DNA from: Ricinus communis
Lineage: Eukaryota > Streptophyta > Magnoliopsida > Malpighiales > Euphorbiaceae
DNA length: 64,000 nucleotides
Direction: 5' to 3'
Assembly: GCF_019578655.1 (NCBI RefSeq)
Contig: NC_063259.1
Coordinates: forward strand, 4,514,001-4,578,000
Of this stretch, positions 22,409 through 35,400 are shown piece after piece. A program made the translations under genes and the position numbers. Below the pieces are notes generated by a model, which saw only the letters and a program-made list of their open reading frames with translations, had not been told where the DNA came from and made no database searches. Within the stretch, counting starts at the first letter, position 1. Each line of letters begins with the position of its first letter.

Positions 22409-23700
22409 TGATGTGTCTAAATTAGTACTTGTAAGTGCACAAACTTTTTCTACAGTAAAGCGGTAAATTCACCTCGAAGTGAATCTCTCAAGGAAATATG
22501 AGATCACTTATTATAAAAACTACTTATCAATGCAAAACACTAAAAGTAAATCTAAACACTATAAACCGGTAGTTTGAGAAAATAGAATATTCATAAAATA
22601 AATCAAATAAACTATAAATAAATATGCAATGCAAATACTTATGATTTAAAACTATATGATTAAAATAGTATTTAGTCCAACCATTTACTTAATAATTCCC
22701 TTGTTTTACTTTAAGCCTAGATCTAATGAATAAGATGGCAATGTATTTTTTTCTTTAGCCACTTAAACTAATGATGCAACTAAATTTTCTTCTACCAACA
22801 TAGATTGAAGTAAAGATGGTGTTTTTTAATACATTAAACCTAAATATTTTCAAAACAAATATTATTATTAAATTGATATGATGGTCAACTAATAATAATA
22901 ATTGAAACTAATAAAGATATGAAGGTAAAGAAATTATTAATCAAATAAATAAATAATAAAATTCATACATAAAGTAAAATAACTAATTAAACACTGGAAA
23001 CTAGTCTGACATATTTAACTCAATGATCATAGTATTAAATAGAAAGACAAAAATAGGAAAATAAAAGCTCCCTTGAAATCCAGAATCCTTTAAGTAGGAA
23101 GATAATTGGTTCTAACTCTCCATTTCTTGAAAAACTTCTTAGATCTTAAAAGGATAATAAAAACTAAAACTAAATATTTAATGAAGAACAGTAGAGAGAA
23201 TTGAAGAGACAAAAATGGTGGATAGATGCAGATGAGAGATGTAGTAGAGAGTAGATAGGTGAGATCTCTCCTCCCTTCTTTTTAGAACTAGATTTGTTGA
23301 GATATATATAGAGTAGAGTCCTCCTCTAAATAAGTCTCTCTAAATTATTTTTATTGTATCCAATCTCCTTTCAGAGAGTGTGACTCACTCTTTTATTTTT
23401 TATTTAAAATAAAATAAATTTGAGCTAAATATACAAAGGTTTAAACTAAAATATCCATAAATCTAAAATATAGCTAAATTAAACCTGACGATAAGGTCAA
23501 TGATCAAACTGAACTTTATTCCTTAATAATATACACATGCTAATAATACGCGTAAATAGAAGAAGAGTAGCTAAAATAGAATTAAGTCATGCAAAGAAAA
23601 GGGAAGAGTCAAGTAAATCATAAAAATATCTAAAAAAAGAATATGTAAAAAAAGAAAGTGTAGAAATATAAAATTTTATAAATTATTTTTGACCCAATCT
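22409..23700. repeat. Probable degraded LTR or LTR-derived sequence
   Basis: From TGATGTGTCTAAATTAGTAC onward the sequence has the layout of a Ty3/gypsy LTR edge: a GTAAGTGCACAAAC block followed by CCTCGAAGTGAATCTCTC. Comparable blocks are seen at the edges of the solo LTR at 59834 and the Athila LTRs. No partner LTR or target duplication could be found and the right limit is uncertain. Confidence 0.35.
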
Positions 23701-24035
23701 AATATTTTTAATTCATTAGTTAATTTAGATTCTCAAATATTTAGTATGATAAGTTAAACATAACATACTCTAGACCAAGCAAATATTGAATTTATTATCT
23801 AAATCTAAATTAAATAAACTATTTAAATAGCCAAATAACTTGAAATGCCATTAGAATAAAATAAATAAATCATTGGTGAAAACGCAATTTAAAAAAGTTA
23901 TAAATTGAAATTAATTTTTTATAATCTCAAACTATGGTTCGAGAAAAGCATTTAAAATGAACGTTTTTAAAATTTAGTTTTGATTTTGATGAGCATCCAT
24001 TTTATTAAATAAAAATGGACAAAAATAACCTTAAT

Positions 24036-24134
24036 TGTTAGTGTACTGTTAGTCAGAGTTATATGCATTAAAATCAATTACAATTATTGTGTATTTATAA
24101 GGTTTATTGCCTTTCCTCTTACAGCTTCATTCTT

Positions 24135-24171
<37 letters not shown>

Positions 24172-24506
24172 ACACAAATTTATAATATAAATACACATAA
24201 CTTTTCTGCAAATTTCAGTTAATAACATGGTATCATAGCTAAAGCTAATATATCGTTTGAATTTCTTTTGGCTTATTGCATATGTAAAAGCAAGTTAAGC
24301 CGATAGCAATAACCATCACGAGTCAAAATAAACTCACAGTAAGATACTTTGTTATAACTTATCATTTTCTCTATTATTTACTATCGACTTATCCTTTTTT
24401 TCTTGCAATTGGTTTCTTATATCTTGTCTTTACAATGGACATAATTGATGTCGATAAACTCATTGCCATTGTTTTGATTGGATCAACTATAATCTCTAGT
24501 GTGTGA
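24036..24506 (+). mobile_element. Truncated Copia-type element: 5-prime LTR plus primer-binding site
   Basis: A 192-bp LTR (24036-24227) begins TGTTAG and ends AATAACA, and contains an (AT)n run. It is followed directly by TGGTATCATAGC (24228-24239), a near match to the initiator-Met tRNA primer site used by Copia elements. About 270 bp of leader follow, with a short ATG frame near 24435, before truncation at 24506 by an unrelated repeat. No pol remains. Confidence 0.7.
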
Positions 24507-25045
24507 TAAGAACATAATAGTCAATATATTTATTATCTTTATATTTAGTTTTGATGCTTATTTTAAGTTTAAAAGAGCTTATTAGGTTGTTTTATATATG
24601 TAGGAATGATTTAAAGAAGTTTGTGCTTAATTGGAAGAAAATGATAAATTTCGACATTATGCATATTTGATCGTATTAGGTTTAGTAGGATTTTTTTATG
24701 ATCTTAAAGATTCAGAATTGAAAACTGGTTTTCATTAGCTTTGTAGAGGATTTCCGAAGCTATAATTCTTATGAAGGACTCAATTCCATTTCAAGTTGCT
24801 AAGGATGAGAAAACTTGGAGCGAAGTTAGATGTTCATTCGTTTCTGTTTGGGTTAGTCTTAGTGTTTGTGTCTTATCTAGAGCTACAGAGATTCGATTGA
24901 GGTGATTCAAAAAATTAAAATGAACTACTCTTCAAGAGATACAACTTTGATGAAGAACACAAGCTAAGATTTGATTTCTACAAGGTCCTAAAATAGCCCA
25001 TAAAATAAAAACATGGAAAGAGACACATTTATAAGTTATCTTTTA
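24507..25045 (-). repeat. Truncated copy of the LTR family seen at 59834-61534, inverted
   Basis: Starts TGATAAG and matches the reverse complement of about 60850-61534. Shared segments include CTAAAATAGCCC, GGAAAGAGACACAT (counterpart GGAGACACAT), CTAGAGCTACAGA and the run around GAGAAAAC.TGG. It keeps one terminus of that LTR and is cut off near 25045. Confidence 0.6.
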
Positions 25046-25139
25046 GGTTTTTCTTATGTTGCCCTATATTTCATCATTATAACTTAGAGTTTAGTATCTT
25101 TGGCTTTGAGATTTAAAATAGTAGCTAAACTATTTTCTT

Positions 25140-25727
25140 TTCATTTTTTAGTTATTTTCTAGTCTCCATGTCTTATGTGTGCTAGATGATGCATCATTGT
25201 AGCGCAAATCTTTTCTTATACAAGATGATCTTTGAGAACCTAGCAAAGCATTGAGAGTTTCTTTTCCTTTCTTAAATTTTTAAAGTGATAATTTCAAGTT
25301 GATAATATCATTTTTAAGAACTTCAATTTTCTTTTTGAAATCTTCATTTTCTTTCAAAGTATTATCAATATTTTAGGGCTTCATTAAGAGCTCATCATTT
25401 TTTTCCCAAAGCATCTTTGGTGGAAGGTAGGGAAATGATTTTATCTTTTAAATGTTATTTTTTCCTTTGAGAGTTTTATTCTCATTCTTGAGTATCTCAC
25501 TGCTTTCAAGACATTTTCAAAATCATGAATTTCATCAAATGCTCTTTGTTTTGCTTTTCCAAAGCAATTTGTCTTGAATTCAAAGAAAAGTTCTCTATTT
25601 CAAAAGTTTCAATTTTTACTTTTTAAATCTTCAATTTTAGTTTTGAAACTTTTATTTTTCTTCTTTAGCTTCTCAAGAGCATTTTGCATAGTTTCTAATG
25701 CAATTAGTAATTCACCATGTGAGAGTG

Positions 25728-25762
<35 letters not shown>

Positions 25763-25815
25763 ATATTAAAATTATAAAAACTTAATGTTGCCTCATCATC
25801 TTGTTGTATGGAGTA
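25140..25815 (-). pseudogene. Element A (SIRE-like Copia): 3-prime half of gag
   Basis: Read on the minus strand, the segment encodes a run of acidic residues (a poly-Asp tract from an ATC repeat at 25732-25764), then a Lys/Glu/Leu-rich coiled coil (LEKLKKKNKSF) and a GSQR-type tail as in SIRE/Maximus gag proteins. Several stops break it. It continues the gag half at 54690-55147; element B sits between them. Confidence 0.65.
25732..25764. repeat. (ATC)n microsatellite encoding poly-Asp
   Basis: Eleven ATC units in a row, read as poly-Asp on the minus strand inside the acidic part of the element A gag remnant. Likely unstable in length. Confidence 0.9.
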
Positions 25816-25968
25816 TTTGCTTATGTATAAGGACTTATATAGACTCCTATTACAATGCAAACTAGGAAGAAAATAAATGTTCCTAAAGGATAGGAATATA
25901 TATGGTAAGAGATAAATACAAAAGATATATACTGTTTAGGAGATAAATAACAAATCAAGTCTTCTACA
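25816..25968 (-). repeat. Left (3-prime) LTR of element B, outer part degraded
   Basis: Matches 54489-54689 from GACTTATATAGACTCC to the terminal CTTCTACA. The outer 40 or so bases do not align well, so this end may be truncated; no target duplication could be recognised. Confidence 0.65.
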
Positions 25969-26403
25969 CTCCCCCTCAAGTTAGTGTATAGGAATTTTGC
26001 ATGCCCAACTTGTCTAATGCTCGGTAAAAAGTTCTACTTGATACTGCTTTGGTAAGGATATTGGTGAGCTGATCTTCAGATCGGACATGAGGAATTTCAA
26101 TCATCTTGGCTTCTAATTGTTTTTTAATAAAGTGTCTATCTATCTTCACATGTTTTATTCAATCATATTGAACTGGAGTATGAGCTATATCACATGCAAC
26201 TTTGTTATCACAATATAGTTTCATATGACTAATATGTGGAACTCAGAGTTCATGTAGTAAATTCTCGATCCAAAATAACTCATAAACACCTTTAGCCATC
26301 CCTCTGTACTCAGCTTCTGCACTTGACCGAGCTACAACACTTTGCTTCTTAGTTCTCCATTAATAAGATTTCCTCCGACAAAGGTTAAGTAACCTGTTAT
26401 TGA

Positions 26404-27650
26404 TCATTTATCATCAATAGAACCATCCCAATTTGCATTAGTATAGCCCTCAATGGACAAAGTTGTCCCCTTGGTGAACATAATGCCTTTCCCTAGAGAG
26501 GATTTCAAGTACTGCAAGATACAAAGAACAACTTTCATATGATTTTCACTTGGAGAGTGCATATATTGACTCACTATACTTAGAGAGTATGCCAAATCTA
26601 GCTATGTTCAAGATACATTAGCCGACCTACAAGCCTTTGATATATTTCTTTATTCGTAAAAACTTGATCAGGAAATATGCTGAGCTTTTTATGTTCATTA
26701 GCATGGGTATCAACTGGTTTACATGCTAGCATACCGACTTCCTTAAGTAAGTCCAAAGTGTACTTTCGTTGAGACAAGAATATACCTTGCTTAGATCAAA
26801 GTGCCTCAATCCCTAAGAAATACTTGAGATCATCAAGGACTTTCATTTCAAACTATTTAGAAATATAGTTTTGTAAGGCCATCTTTTCATCAACATCATC
26901 CCTTATTACAATCATATCATCCACATATATGACAAGAATAGTTGTTTTTTCCTCCTTATGTTTTATAAAGAGAGTATGATCGGAACTACTCTGTTTGTAG
27001 CCAAAGGCCTTCATTGAGCTCGTAAACCTTCCAAACTTAGCTCTCGGAGATTGTTTCAATCCATACAGAGACGTCTTTAGCTTACAGACTTGCTTACTTC
27101 CTTCAACTTGAAGTCTACATCTTGGAGGTAGTTCCATGTACACTTGCTCTTAAGATCACCATGAAGAAAAGCATTATTTACATCAAATTGATGTAGAGAC
27201 TAATTCAAATTTACAGCCAAGGACAGAAGAATTCTGACGGCATTTATCTTGGCCACACGAGCAAAAGTTTCTGCATGATCTATCCCATACGTTTGACTAT
27301 ATCCTTTTGCAACCAGCTAAACTTTGTATCTCTCCACACTTCAATCTGCCTTGTATTTAATAGTATAGATCCACCTACATCCAATAGATTTTTTTCTATT
27401 TGGTAAATCTATAACCTCCCAGGTTTTATTCTTTTGAAGAGACTTCATTTCTTCGTTCATTGCTTCTTTCCACCTCGGGTCTTTTATGGCTTCCTGCATA
27501 TTGTTAGGTACATATATAAAAGATAATTGATTTGCAAATGATTTACATGTCTTTGACAACCTATAGTAAGATACATAATTATTTATTAGATATTTAGGTC
27601 CAGAGTTCATCATGGGTTCATTACTTGATGTAGGCTATCCTCGGGTAGTT
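26404..27650 (-). pseudogene. Element B reverse transcriptase and RNase H remnants
   Basis: Minus-strand pieces: 27613-27341 gives the start of the Copia RT (WKEAMNEEMKSLQKNKTW, then KSIGCRWIYTIKYK). 27143-26853 gives LKTSLYGLKQSPRA and the catalytic YVDD motif. 26595-26404 gives the region linking to RNase H, with a YTNANW motif where YADADW is usual. The stretch is broken by stops and frame changes, so the enzyme is inactive. The N-terminal part is joined to the integrase only through the interrupted half at 52 kb. Confidence 0.8.
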
Positions 27651-27877
27651 TGGTTTGGGAGTATTCTAACAAAAGGTTCATGAGTTACCTGAGATTCAGC
27701 TTGGGATGAGTCATCAAGTAAATGTGACACTGATTATGGTGCTTCAAGCTCAGCTATATTACCTTGACCCTGCATATCAAGCTCGGAATGCCGGTTGATA
27801 TAAGATCGGGAGAATAATGCTCAAGTTGTTTTTGTTTGGATTGGTCAAATAGGTCGGGAGTTTCTATTGGAAGGAGG

Positions 27878-28702
27878 TGTTGTTCCTTAGAACCAAGACA
27901 AGGGGTTGAATTGGTGACCTCAAATTGTGAAATTGAATAATTTTAGGTCACACACAATGATTTAAGAAAGAGTAAAGAGAATTGAAAGAGAGCTAGGACT
28001 AGAAAGATTGACACAAAGGTTTATAATGGTTCGGGAATAATCCTCCCTACATTCATTCCTTATGATCACACTTGAGTATTCCACTGTAATCTTTAAGATT
28101 ACAACCTTTGGTTTACAAGTTCACCCAACAACTTGGTATTTTTCAAGGCTAACACTAAACCTCTTCTCTTAGTGAACCAATCCCTCACCAAGTCTCTTAA
28201 TCCTTGAGTATTAATGGTTACTCAAGAACCAATTCCTTGTGTTTTTAATACCTAGCCTCACACAACAACCTTTTAAAGTTTTAGTTCAATAATAAGATTC
28301 AACTTAATACACTTTAAAAAGAAGAAAATTTAGTGTAGAAAATTGAGAAATACATTTGTAAGAGTTTAGACAAGACACAACCACACGCTTATTTTTTAAG
28401 TCTTTATGAGGGGTATTTACACTCATACCTATCTCTCAGAGATATTACAAAGGGTCCAAAACTCATTTAATGCAAATTAAATGACTTGGCAAAAAGTTGC
28501 CTAAAGTCATGAAAAGCACCCCACGCTCTGAAAGCGCACTCATATTTTTTGAGTCTTTTTACAAGACTTTCTTGAAACTTCAAGAAACTTTGGCTAATCT
28601 GAAATCTTTTAATGCACTACCATATAGACACTCAAACATAATGTTAGCAATATTTAATTTGGTTGTTAAGATTAAAATAGAGATCAATTGACTCTTAAGT
28701 CA
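27878..28702 (-). repeat. Left (3-prime) LTR of element C
   Basis: 825 bp. Matches 50794-51886 closely at both ends (TGACCTCAAATTGTG block; TTGACTCTTAAGTCA end). It lacks about 270 bp that are present in the right LTR around 51430-51710. Confidence 0.85.
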
Positions 28703-28720
28703 ATATTCTCCTTTTCTATT
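28703..28720 (-). promoter_or_regulatory. Polypurine tract of element C
   Basis: On the minus strand AGAAAAGGAGAATAT abuts the LTR start. This is the second-strand primer position in LTR retrotransposons and confirms the minus orientation. Confidence 0.7.
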
Positions 28721-30566
28721 TTGACAACCAAATTGGTTAAAAATACAAAATTGGTCATGTATAAGGGCAATTGGTTATATGAAGAATAAGTTTGAGTTTT
28801 GCCTATGTAGTTTTCTTTTGTTTGCTCCCCTTCAGTATAGGCATTCTTTTCTCCCCCTTAATCTTTTATACTTTTTAATCAATTTTCTTAATCAATTATA
28901 CCTCTCCCCTTTAGCAAAATTAAAAAGAGTAACTAAAATAAGAGAAAGGAGCATATAACGATAATTAACAAGAAGAGAAACTAGGGCCACAATAATCATA
29001 TTACTTTAAAAGATGTATGACCAACATGATAGACTAATGCATGAGATAACAAAATATAGAAAAAAATGAAAGGAGTAGAAAAGAAAAAGAGAAAAAAAAT
29101 AAAATGAAAATTGAGGTCAATCTTCTTCTTCTTCTTCCACAATCATAAGCTTTTTTCCTTTGCCTCCTCTACTTGTACTAACTTGAGGAGGGGAAATTGG
29201 AACCTCTTCTTCTTTTTCTTCCCAATCTTCAACATGGCAATGAAAGATTTTGTGAACTATTTGAATTTCTACTAGATCCGCATGCAAGTAATGAAGTTAG
29301 AAGAGATAAGAATGAAACTTTTTTAGTGTTCCAAAGATGAAGAAGATGATCAAGGAAGAATTTGGAAGTGAGAATATGCTTACCATTGATCATAGAGGAA
29401 GAGGGGGTCTTTTTGAGGAACTTTTTTCAACCCCTTGTCTCTTGCATGGATGATGGTGGCTATCATTCTATCCACAACCCAATGAACTAAGGATTTAAGG
29501 ACTTTGCATAGGGAGTGTTTGGAATGAGTGTCTTTTGTGGATATTTGCCTCCAAAATTATGAAGGAGAGAGATATTTAATAAAGTTTTCAATAACTAATA
29601 GATGTCCTCTCTCTTGGAAGCTAGAGATAGATGAGAATTGAGGTCTAGAAAGGGTATTTTTCTCCCCAAATAGCCTAAGTTCTATTCTATAATACTCATC
29701 CTCATCCCCCTTTTTGTTGATTACTAGGGTAGAGAGAAATTCCTTAGTAAGATTCTCATATCCTAAATCTAAGGATTGGGGTAGGAAAAATTCTTCTAAG
29801 CCTATATTTTCTAGGAGGGAATGTACCTCTCCAAAATGTCAAGCTTGATAAGTACTTCCTCATCAAAGAATCAGTTTGCTTGAATCTCCTTCCTTTCTAT
29901 TGTCATAAATTTGATCTTAGCTTCATCATCAGCACCTTTCATTCTCTCTATAATAGATTTAGAGACCAAACAGCTTTTCTTGACCTCACGGCTGATTTTA
30001 AGGGATATGAAGAAGGTTTTTTAAGGATTGAAGAAGAGAAAGGAGTTTTTGAAGATTTGAGTGCCAATGTATGCAAAAGTAATGAAATCCTAAAGAATAT
30101 GTCTTATATAGCATTAAAGGGGATATAAAATGGCTAGAAACGACTAGATTTGACTTTAAAGTCAATTTGAAAAATTTTCTAACGGCTAATTTTTTGCAAA
30201 AAATGAGGAGAAATACTATTGAAAAATCAGTCACAATGGCTATATTTTTAAGGAACCGCGACTATGCTTTAGAAACTCGAGCGGGCTGTAGAGGTCAGTT
30301 TTTCAATTTCATGAAGACCTATAAAGTGCGAGCACCCTTCTGAATCGTGAACGCACTTTTCAAAAGTAAAAGCAAATTTCAAAAAATTTCATACAAGATT
30401 AGACTTGATCATACCTTTTCTTTGAGAGTATTAAAATGCATATTAAGTAAGAGAGTACCTGATATGCAAAGTGAAATTTTAATACTCAAAATTAAAATAG
30501 AGATGCAAAAGAGATATCTTAACATAAGAAATTGCTAAAACACATCATGAATATTGTACACAAAGA
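28721..30566 (-). pseudogene. Element C region between pol and 3-prime LTR (env-like region remnant)
   Basis: SIRE-type elements carry an extra frame here. On the minus strand, 29290-29110 reads as an acidic tail (EDWEEKEEEVPISPPQ, a basic GGKGKK patch, then a run of Glu) ending in a stop. Upstream (29470-29290) are short decayed frames such as HARDKGLKKVPQKDPLFLYD. I cannot show transmembrane segments or an intact frame, so the env-like label is by position only. Confidence 0.45.
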
Positions 30567-30571
30567 CTAAT

Positions 30572-31236
30572 TGTCACACCCCCATTACATGCTAACCAAC
30601 AGACATTTGTTAGGTGGCATACAAGCATCGTAGACTATTTACTACATGTAGATAGGTCAATATGTAGATTGTTAAGAATCAAGACACAAGGTTATTAACA
30701 TATAAACATATGATTATACTTAAACATCATTTGACAAGTATTCAAAATATCTTCTTATGCCTTACAAGGCACACTTCCATATACATCATATAACTGCATA
30801 CAAAATGCATCAGGAGGAGACTCCGCAAAACTGGCCCAACCTGATAGAACTGCTAAAAGTTAGACTTCGGATACAACCAACTGATGCACTACTACTTACA
30901 AACCTGAAAGAAAATTTTTTGGAGAGGGGTGAGCCTCCAGCTCAGTAAATAAATAATTAACATAATCTATATCAACTACACTTAATACAACTTCCACCCA
31001 ATCACATAACTTACCATGATTCATAATTTACGCATAAGTTCATACCATCCTACTCAATTCATTACAACCATCATAAAAAAAAAATACAATTCAACAATTC
31101 TAGTTAGTTCTCACGGCTTTTGGATTCCATTTAATATGCTGCTCCGCCTCATCCTCACCTATCTCACACGTAAGCTGCTCCGCCTCATCCTCACATTAGA
31201 CACTTTTGTAGCCTCTCTAGGCTTTAGCCTCCCAAG

Positions 31237-31277
<41 letters not shown>

Positions 31278-32470
31278 TCACAAAGGGAATCCACCATTCA
31301 CATGCGCATCCGCACTTAACATTATAACTCAATCATTTCACTTATATCATATTCAAGTAATAACAATTATTCCACTCAACACTAATCATTTCCATCTCAT
31401 TAATTCAAACATAACACAATATTAAGCAAACGCAACCATTCACGGAATATTTGATTAAATATATGAATATAGCATTTATTAACTATTTACTTACTCAAAA
31501 TACACTTATTCCTTCAGCATAGAAGAATTTCCTTTTTCCACAATTTCCTTTCCAAGCCTTTGAGTTCTTGTTAACACATTCATCAATTTACATTTCATGC
31601 ATATTTCAAATATTCATATAAATGCTAGTTCTAATGCATTACAAGATCATCCCCTTTCTAATTTATAGATCTAACTCTTTCTCTAAGACTCTCAATTACT
31701 GTTTTAATATCATATAAACATGCTCCATCTAGCTATATACAATTGAACTCAAATTAACATCAAATAAATAACATAAAAGTAATCTCCAACATCTCTGTTT
31801 TCTGGACAAAGTTTAGTACCAAAGTATATTTATTGCTGGGCAAAATTGGCTTAATATAAAAAATCTCGTATTAAATAAACATATACTTTTATATGTCTAG
31901 TTTCATCTCCAAGAAGAATTACTCAATTCCGAATTCTATAGATTTAATTATTCCCAAATTACTAAGCAAGGGTCATATAGCTCACTGTACCCGAGCAGCA
32001 ATTTGTTTGCTCAATTTAAGTAACCAAAACGGAAAAACTTGCAAAATCACAAAACTACAAAGTTATAGAGAAATAAAGAGAAATAAAGAGGTAAAATAAG
32101 TTTGCTCATAGTTCCAATTTCCAAGGTTCATCTCTCAATGCCACCACCTACTAAAACTAGTTTTATCATCCCAAGTTAACTCTTACTAACCATACATAGA
32201 TACTAACTTTTAATTGTATCTTCTAAGTCCAATCTATTTATCCAACCTTCAACTATTGGTTCAATTAAGTCTTAAGGCTTAATATACATAACCCAAGTAC
32301 TTTATCAACTTATCTAAATTAATAATCTAATATCATGCTTTGTATTCCCTACTTATAATTAATATATATCTATTCTCATAAAATAAAAATATTATTAATA
32401 TACCATCATATGCCCAATGATTAAATGTAAATGCACATAACATGTATGATGAGAAAATACAGGCGTTACA
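30572..32470 (-). mobile_element. Element E: solo LTR (TGTCACACCCC/GGCGTTACA type) inside element C
   Basis: 1899 bp with termini TGTCACACCCCC and CAGGCGTTACA on the plus strand. It is flanked by a perfect 5-bp target duplication CTAAT (30567-30571 and 32471-32475). There is no internal coding region, so it is a solo LTR left by LTR-LTR recombination. It inserted right after the stop codon of element C pol. Read as TGTAACGCC...GGTGTGACA it resembles Ty3/gypsy LTRs widespread in plants; strand is assigned on that basis. An (AT)n run lies at 31241-31270. Confidence 0.85.
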
Positions 32471-32475
32471 CTAAT

Positions 32476-35400
32476 CTAGAGTGCTTCCATCATCATTCCT
32501 AATTCTCTTTTGATATAATTCAATCTCTTCTTATTAAGGGATTTAGTAAAGATGTCAGCCAATTAGTTAGTTGTATGAATAAATTCTAAAATGACATCAC
32601 CATTTTGCACATGATCTCTTAAAAAATGATGCCTAATGTCTATATGTTTATTTCTAGGGTATTGAATAGGATTCTTAGAGAGATTTATGGCACTAGTGTT
32701 GTCACACCAATAGGATTTTGATCAATCTCTCTCTCATAATCTCTTAATTGTTGCTTCATCTAAAGTATTTGTATGCAACAACAACCGTCGCTACATACTC
32801 AGCTTCTGCGGTGGAGAGAGCAATCAAAACTTGTTTCTTGCTAGACCAAGATACTAAACATTCACCTAATAAGTGACAAGTTCTAGAAGTGCTTTTTCTA
32901 TTTAAAAGACTGTCGCATAATCGGCATCCAAATAACCTATAATGTTAAAAGATGTTTTTCTAGGATACCAAAGACCTAGATGCAAAGTACTATGCAAATA
33001 TTTAAAATTCTTTTGACGGAATTCAAGTGAGACTCTTTAGGACAAGATTGAAATCTACCACATAAACAAACACTATACATAATATCAGGTCTAGAGGTGA
33101 TTAAGTATAAAAGAGATTCGAGCATACCTCTATAGAGCTTTTCATTAATGCTCTTACCCTTCGCATGCTTGTCCAATTTAGTTGTGACACTCATGGGAGT
33201 CTTTGCTACCTTGCAACCCTCCATCTCAAACTTCTTTAAAAGCTTTATTGTATAGTTGGATTGGTTGATAAAGATTTCATCATTGCTTTGCTTGATTTGA
33301 AGACCAAGAAAGAATTTAAGCTCTCCCATCATGCTCATTTTAAATTTCCTAGTCATACGCATAGTAAGATCCTCACAAAGAAATTTATTAGTAGCACTAA
33401 ACACAATGTCATCAACATAAATTTGAAAAATTAAAGTATCATGCTTGTGTTTTTTACAAAAAGTATAGTATCAACCTTTCCTTTTTAAAAAATCCATTTT
33501 TCATTAAAAAGGAACTAAGCCTTTTATACTAAGTTCTAAGGGCTTGTTTCAATCCATACAAGGCTTTGGATAATTTGAGAACATGATTAGAAAATTTATG
33601 ACTTTCAAAATCGGGAGGTTGCTTAACATAGACTCCCTCCCGAATAAATTCATTAAAAATTGCATGTTTCACATCCATTTGAAATAATTTGAAATTCATG
33701 TGATATGCATAAGCTAAGAGTATCCTAATAGCTTATAATCTAGCAACCGGAGCAAAGGTCTCATCATAATCAATGCCTTCCTCTTGGTTGTATCTTTTTA
33801 TAACCAATCTAGCCTTATTCCTTGGGATAGAACCTTGCTTATCCAACTTATTTCTAAACACCCATTTACACCCTATAATTTGGTGATCCTTAGGTCTAGG
33901 AACAAGTTCTCATACTCTGTTTCTTCAAATTGGTTGAATTCATCTTATATAGCAATCACCCAACTTTCATCATCATTTAGAGCCTCATTAATAGTCCTTG
34001 GCTCAGATTGAGAAACAAAGGCTAGATTATTTAAAGTAACTAGTTTAGAACGAGTACTTAACCTTTTGATAAGTCTACAATAACTTGAGTAGAAGGGTGA
34101 TCCTTTTTGGAGCTCCACTCTTTGGGAAGACTTTGTGAATTTTCCAATGCTTGAGGATCTTGATTTGCATCATGATTTTGTTGATCTTCTTGATTACCTT
34201 TTATGGGTTTATCAACTTCTTTTGATGGATCATTAAGAATCACATTTAGCTCCTCAAATGCACCTACAAGATCATATACACAAGCACCTTTCCCAAGATC
34301 AAGCTTTCTAAATTCAACAAAAACAATATTTATAGACTCTTCAACTACTAAAGTACATTTATTAAAGACTTTATAAGCTTTGCTTGAGGTGGAGTAGCCT
34401 AGAAAGATTCCAATATCGATTTTAGAGTCGAATTTTCTAAGATTATCCTTGGCATTTAAAATACAGCATTTGCATCAAAATACTCTAAAATATAAGACCT
34501 TAGGCTATCTTCCATTCCAAAGATCATAAGAACTTTTATTCAACAAAGGTCTTTTGAAAACTCTATTTGCAATATAACAACTAGCGTTAACGACTTCAGC
34601 CCATAAGTAGGAATGGAGTTTTAATGGCTTCGGCCTATAAGCAGGAAGGGAATTTATACTCATTGAGCATAGTTCTAGCTATTTCCACTAGTGTTCTATT
34701 TTTTCTTTCCACAACTAAATTTTGTTGTGGTGTTCTAGGAGATGAAAATTTGTGTGAAATACCAAATTCTTTATAAGATTTTGAAAAATATATTTTCAAA
34801 TTCCTTTCTATAATCACTTCTTATAGAAGAAATCAAATATTCCTTTTCATTTTGAACATGTTTTGCAAATGATTTGAAAATGTTAAGAGCTTCACTCTTA
34901 TGAGCAAGAAAATTAACCTAAGTAAATCTAGAGTAAGTAAATCTAGAGTAATCATCTACATATGACTTTCCACATAAACTAGTTACTCTTGTAGGTCTAA
35001 ACAAATCCATATATAGTAGTTAAAGTGGTATAGAAGTATTTGCAATATTTTTAGACTTAAAAGATGATAGATGTTGCTTTTCCATTTAACATGGTTCACA
35101 AGCCTTGTCCTTAATGAACTTTACTTTGGGAAGCCCATTCACTAGGTCCTCTTTGGCCAATTTATATAGAAGCTCTATACTTGCATGACCAAGTCTTCTA
35201 CGCAATAACTAAGATTCATCACTAATAGAAATAATATACTTGAAAGATTGATTAGCAACTTTGTATAGGTCAATTGTGTAGGTGTTGCCACTTCTTTCTC
35301 CTTTGAAAATCATATTGTCATCCACTAAAGCATTGACAAGACATCTATTGGAGTCAAAGGTGACTCTATTACCTTTGTTGCACAATTGACTTACACTTAA

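Noticed and set aside
22409..24035. A complete LTR element between 22.4 and 24.0 kb
   Set aside because: Only one LTR-like edge is seen; no second LTR, primer site, coding domain or target duplication could be matched.
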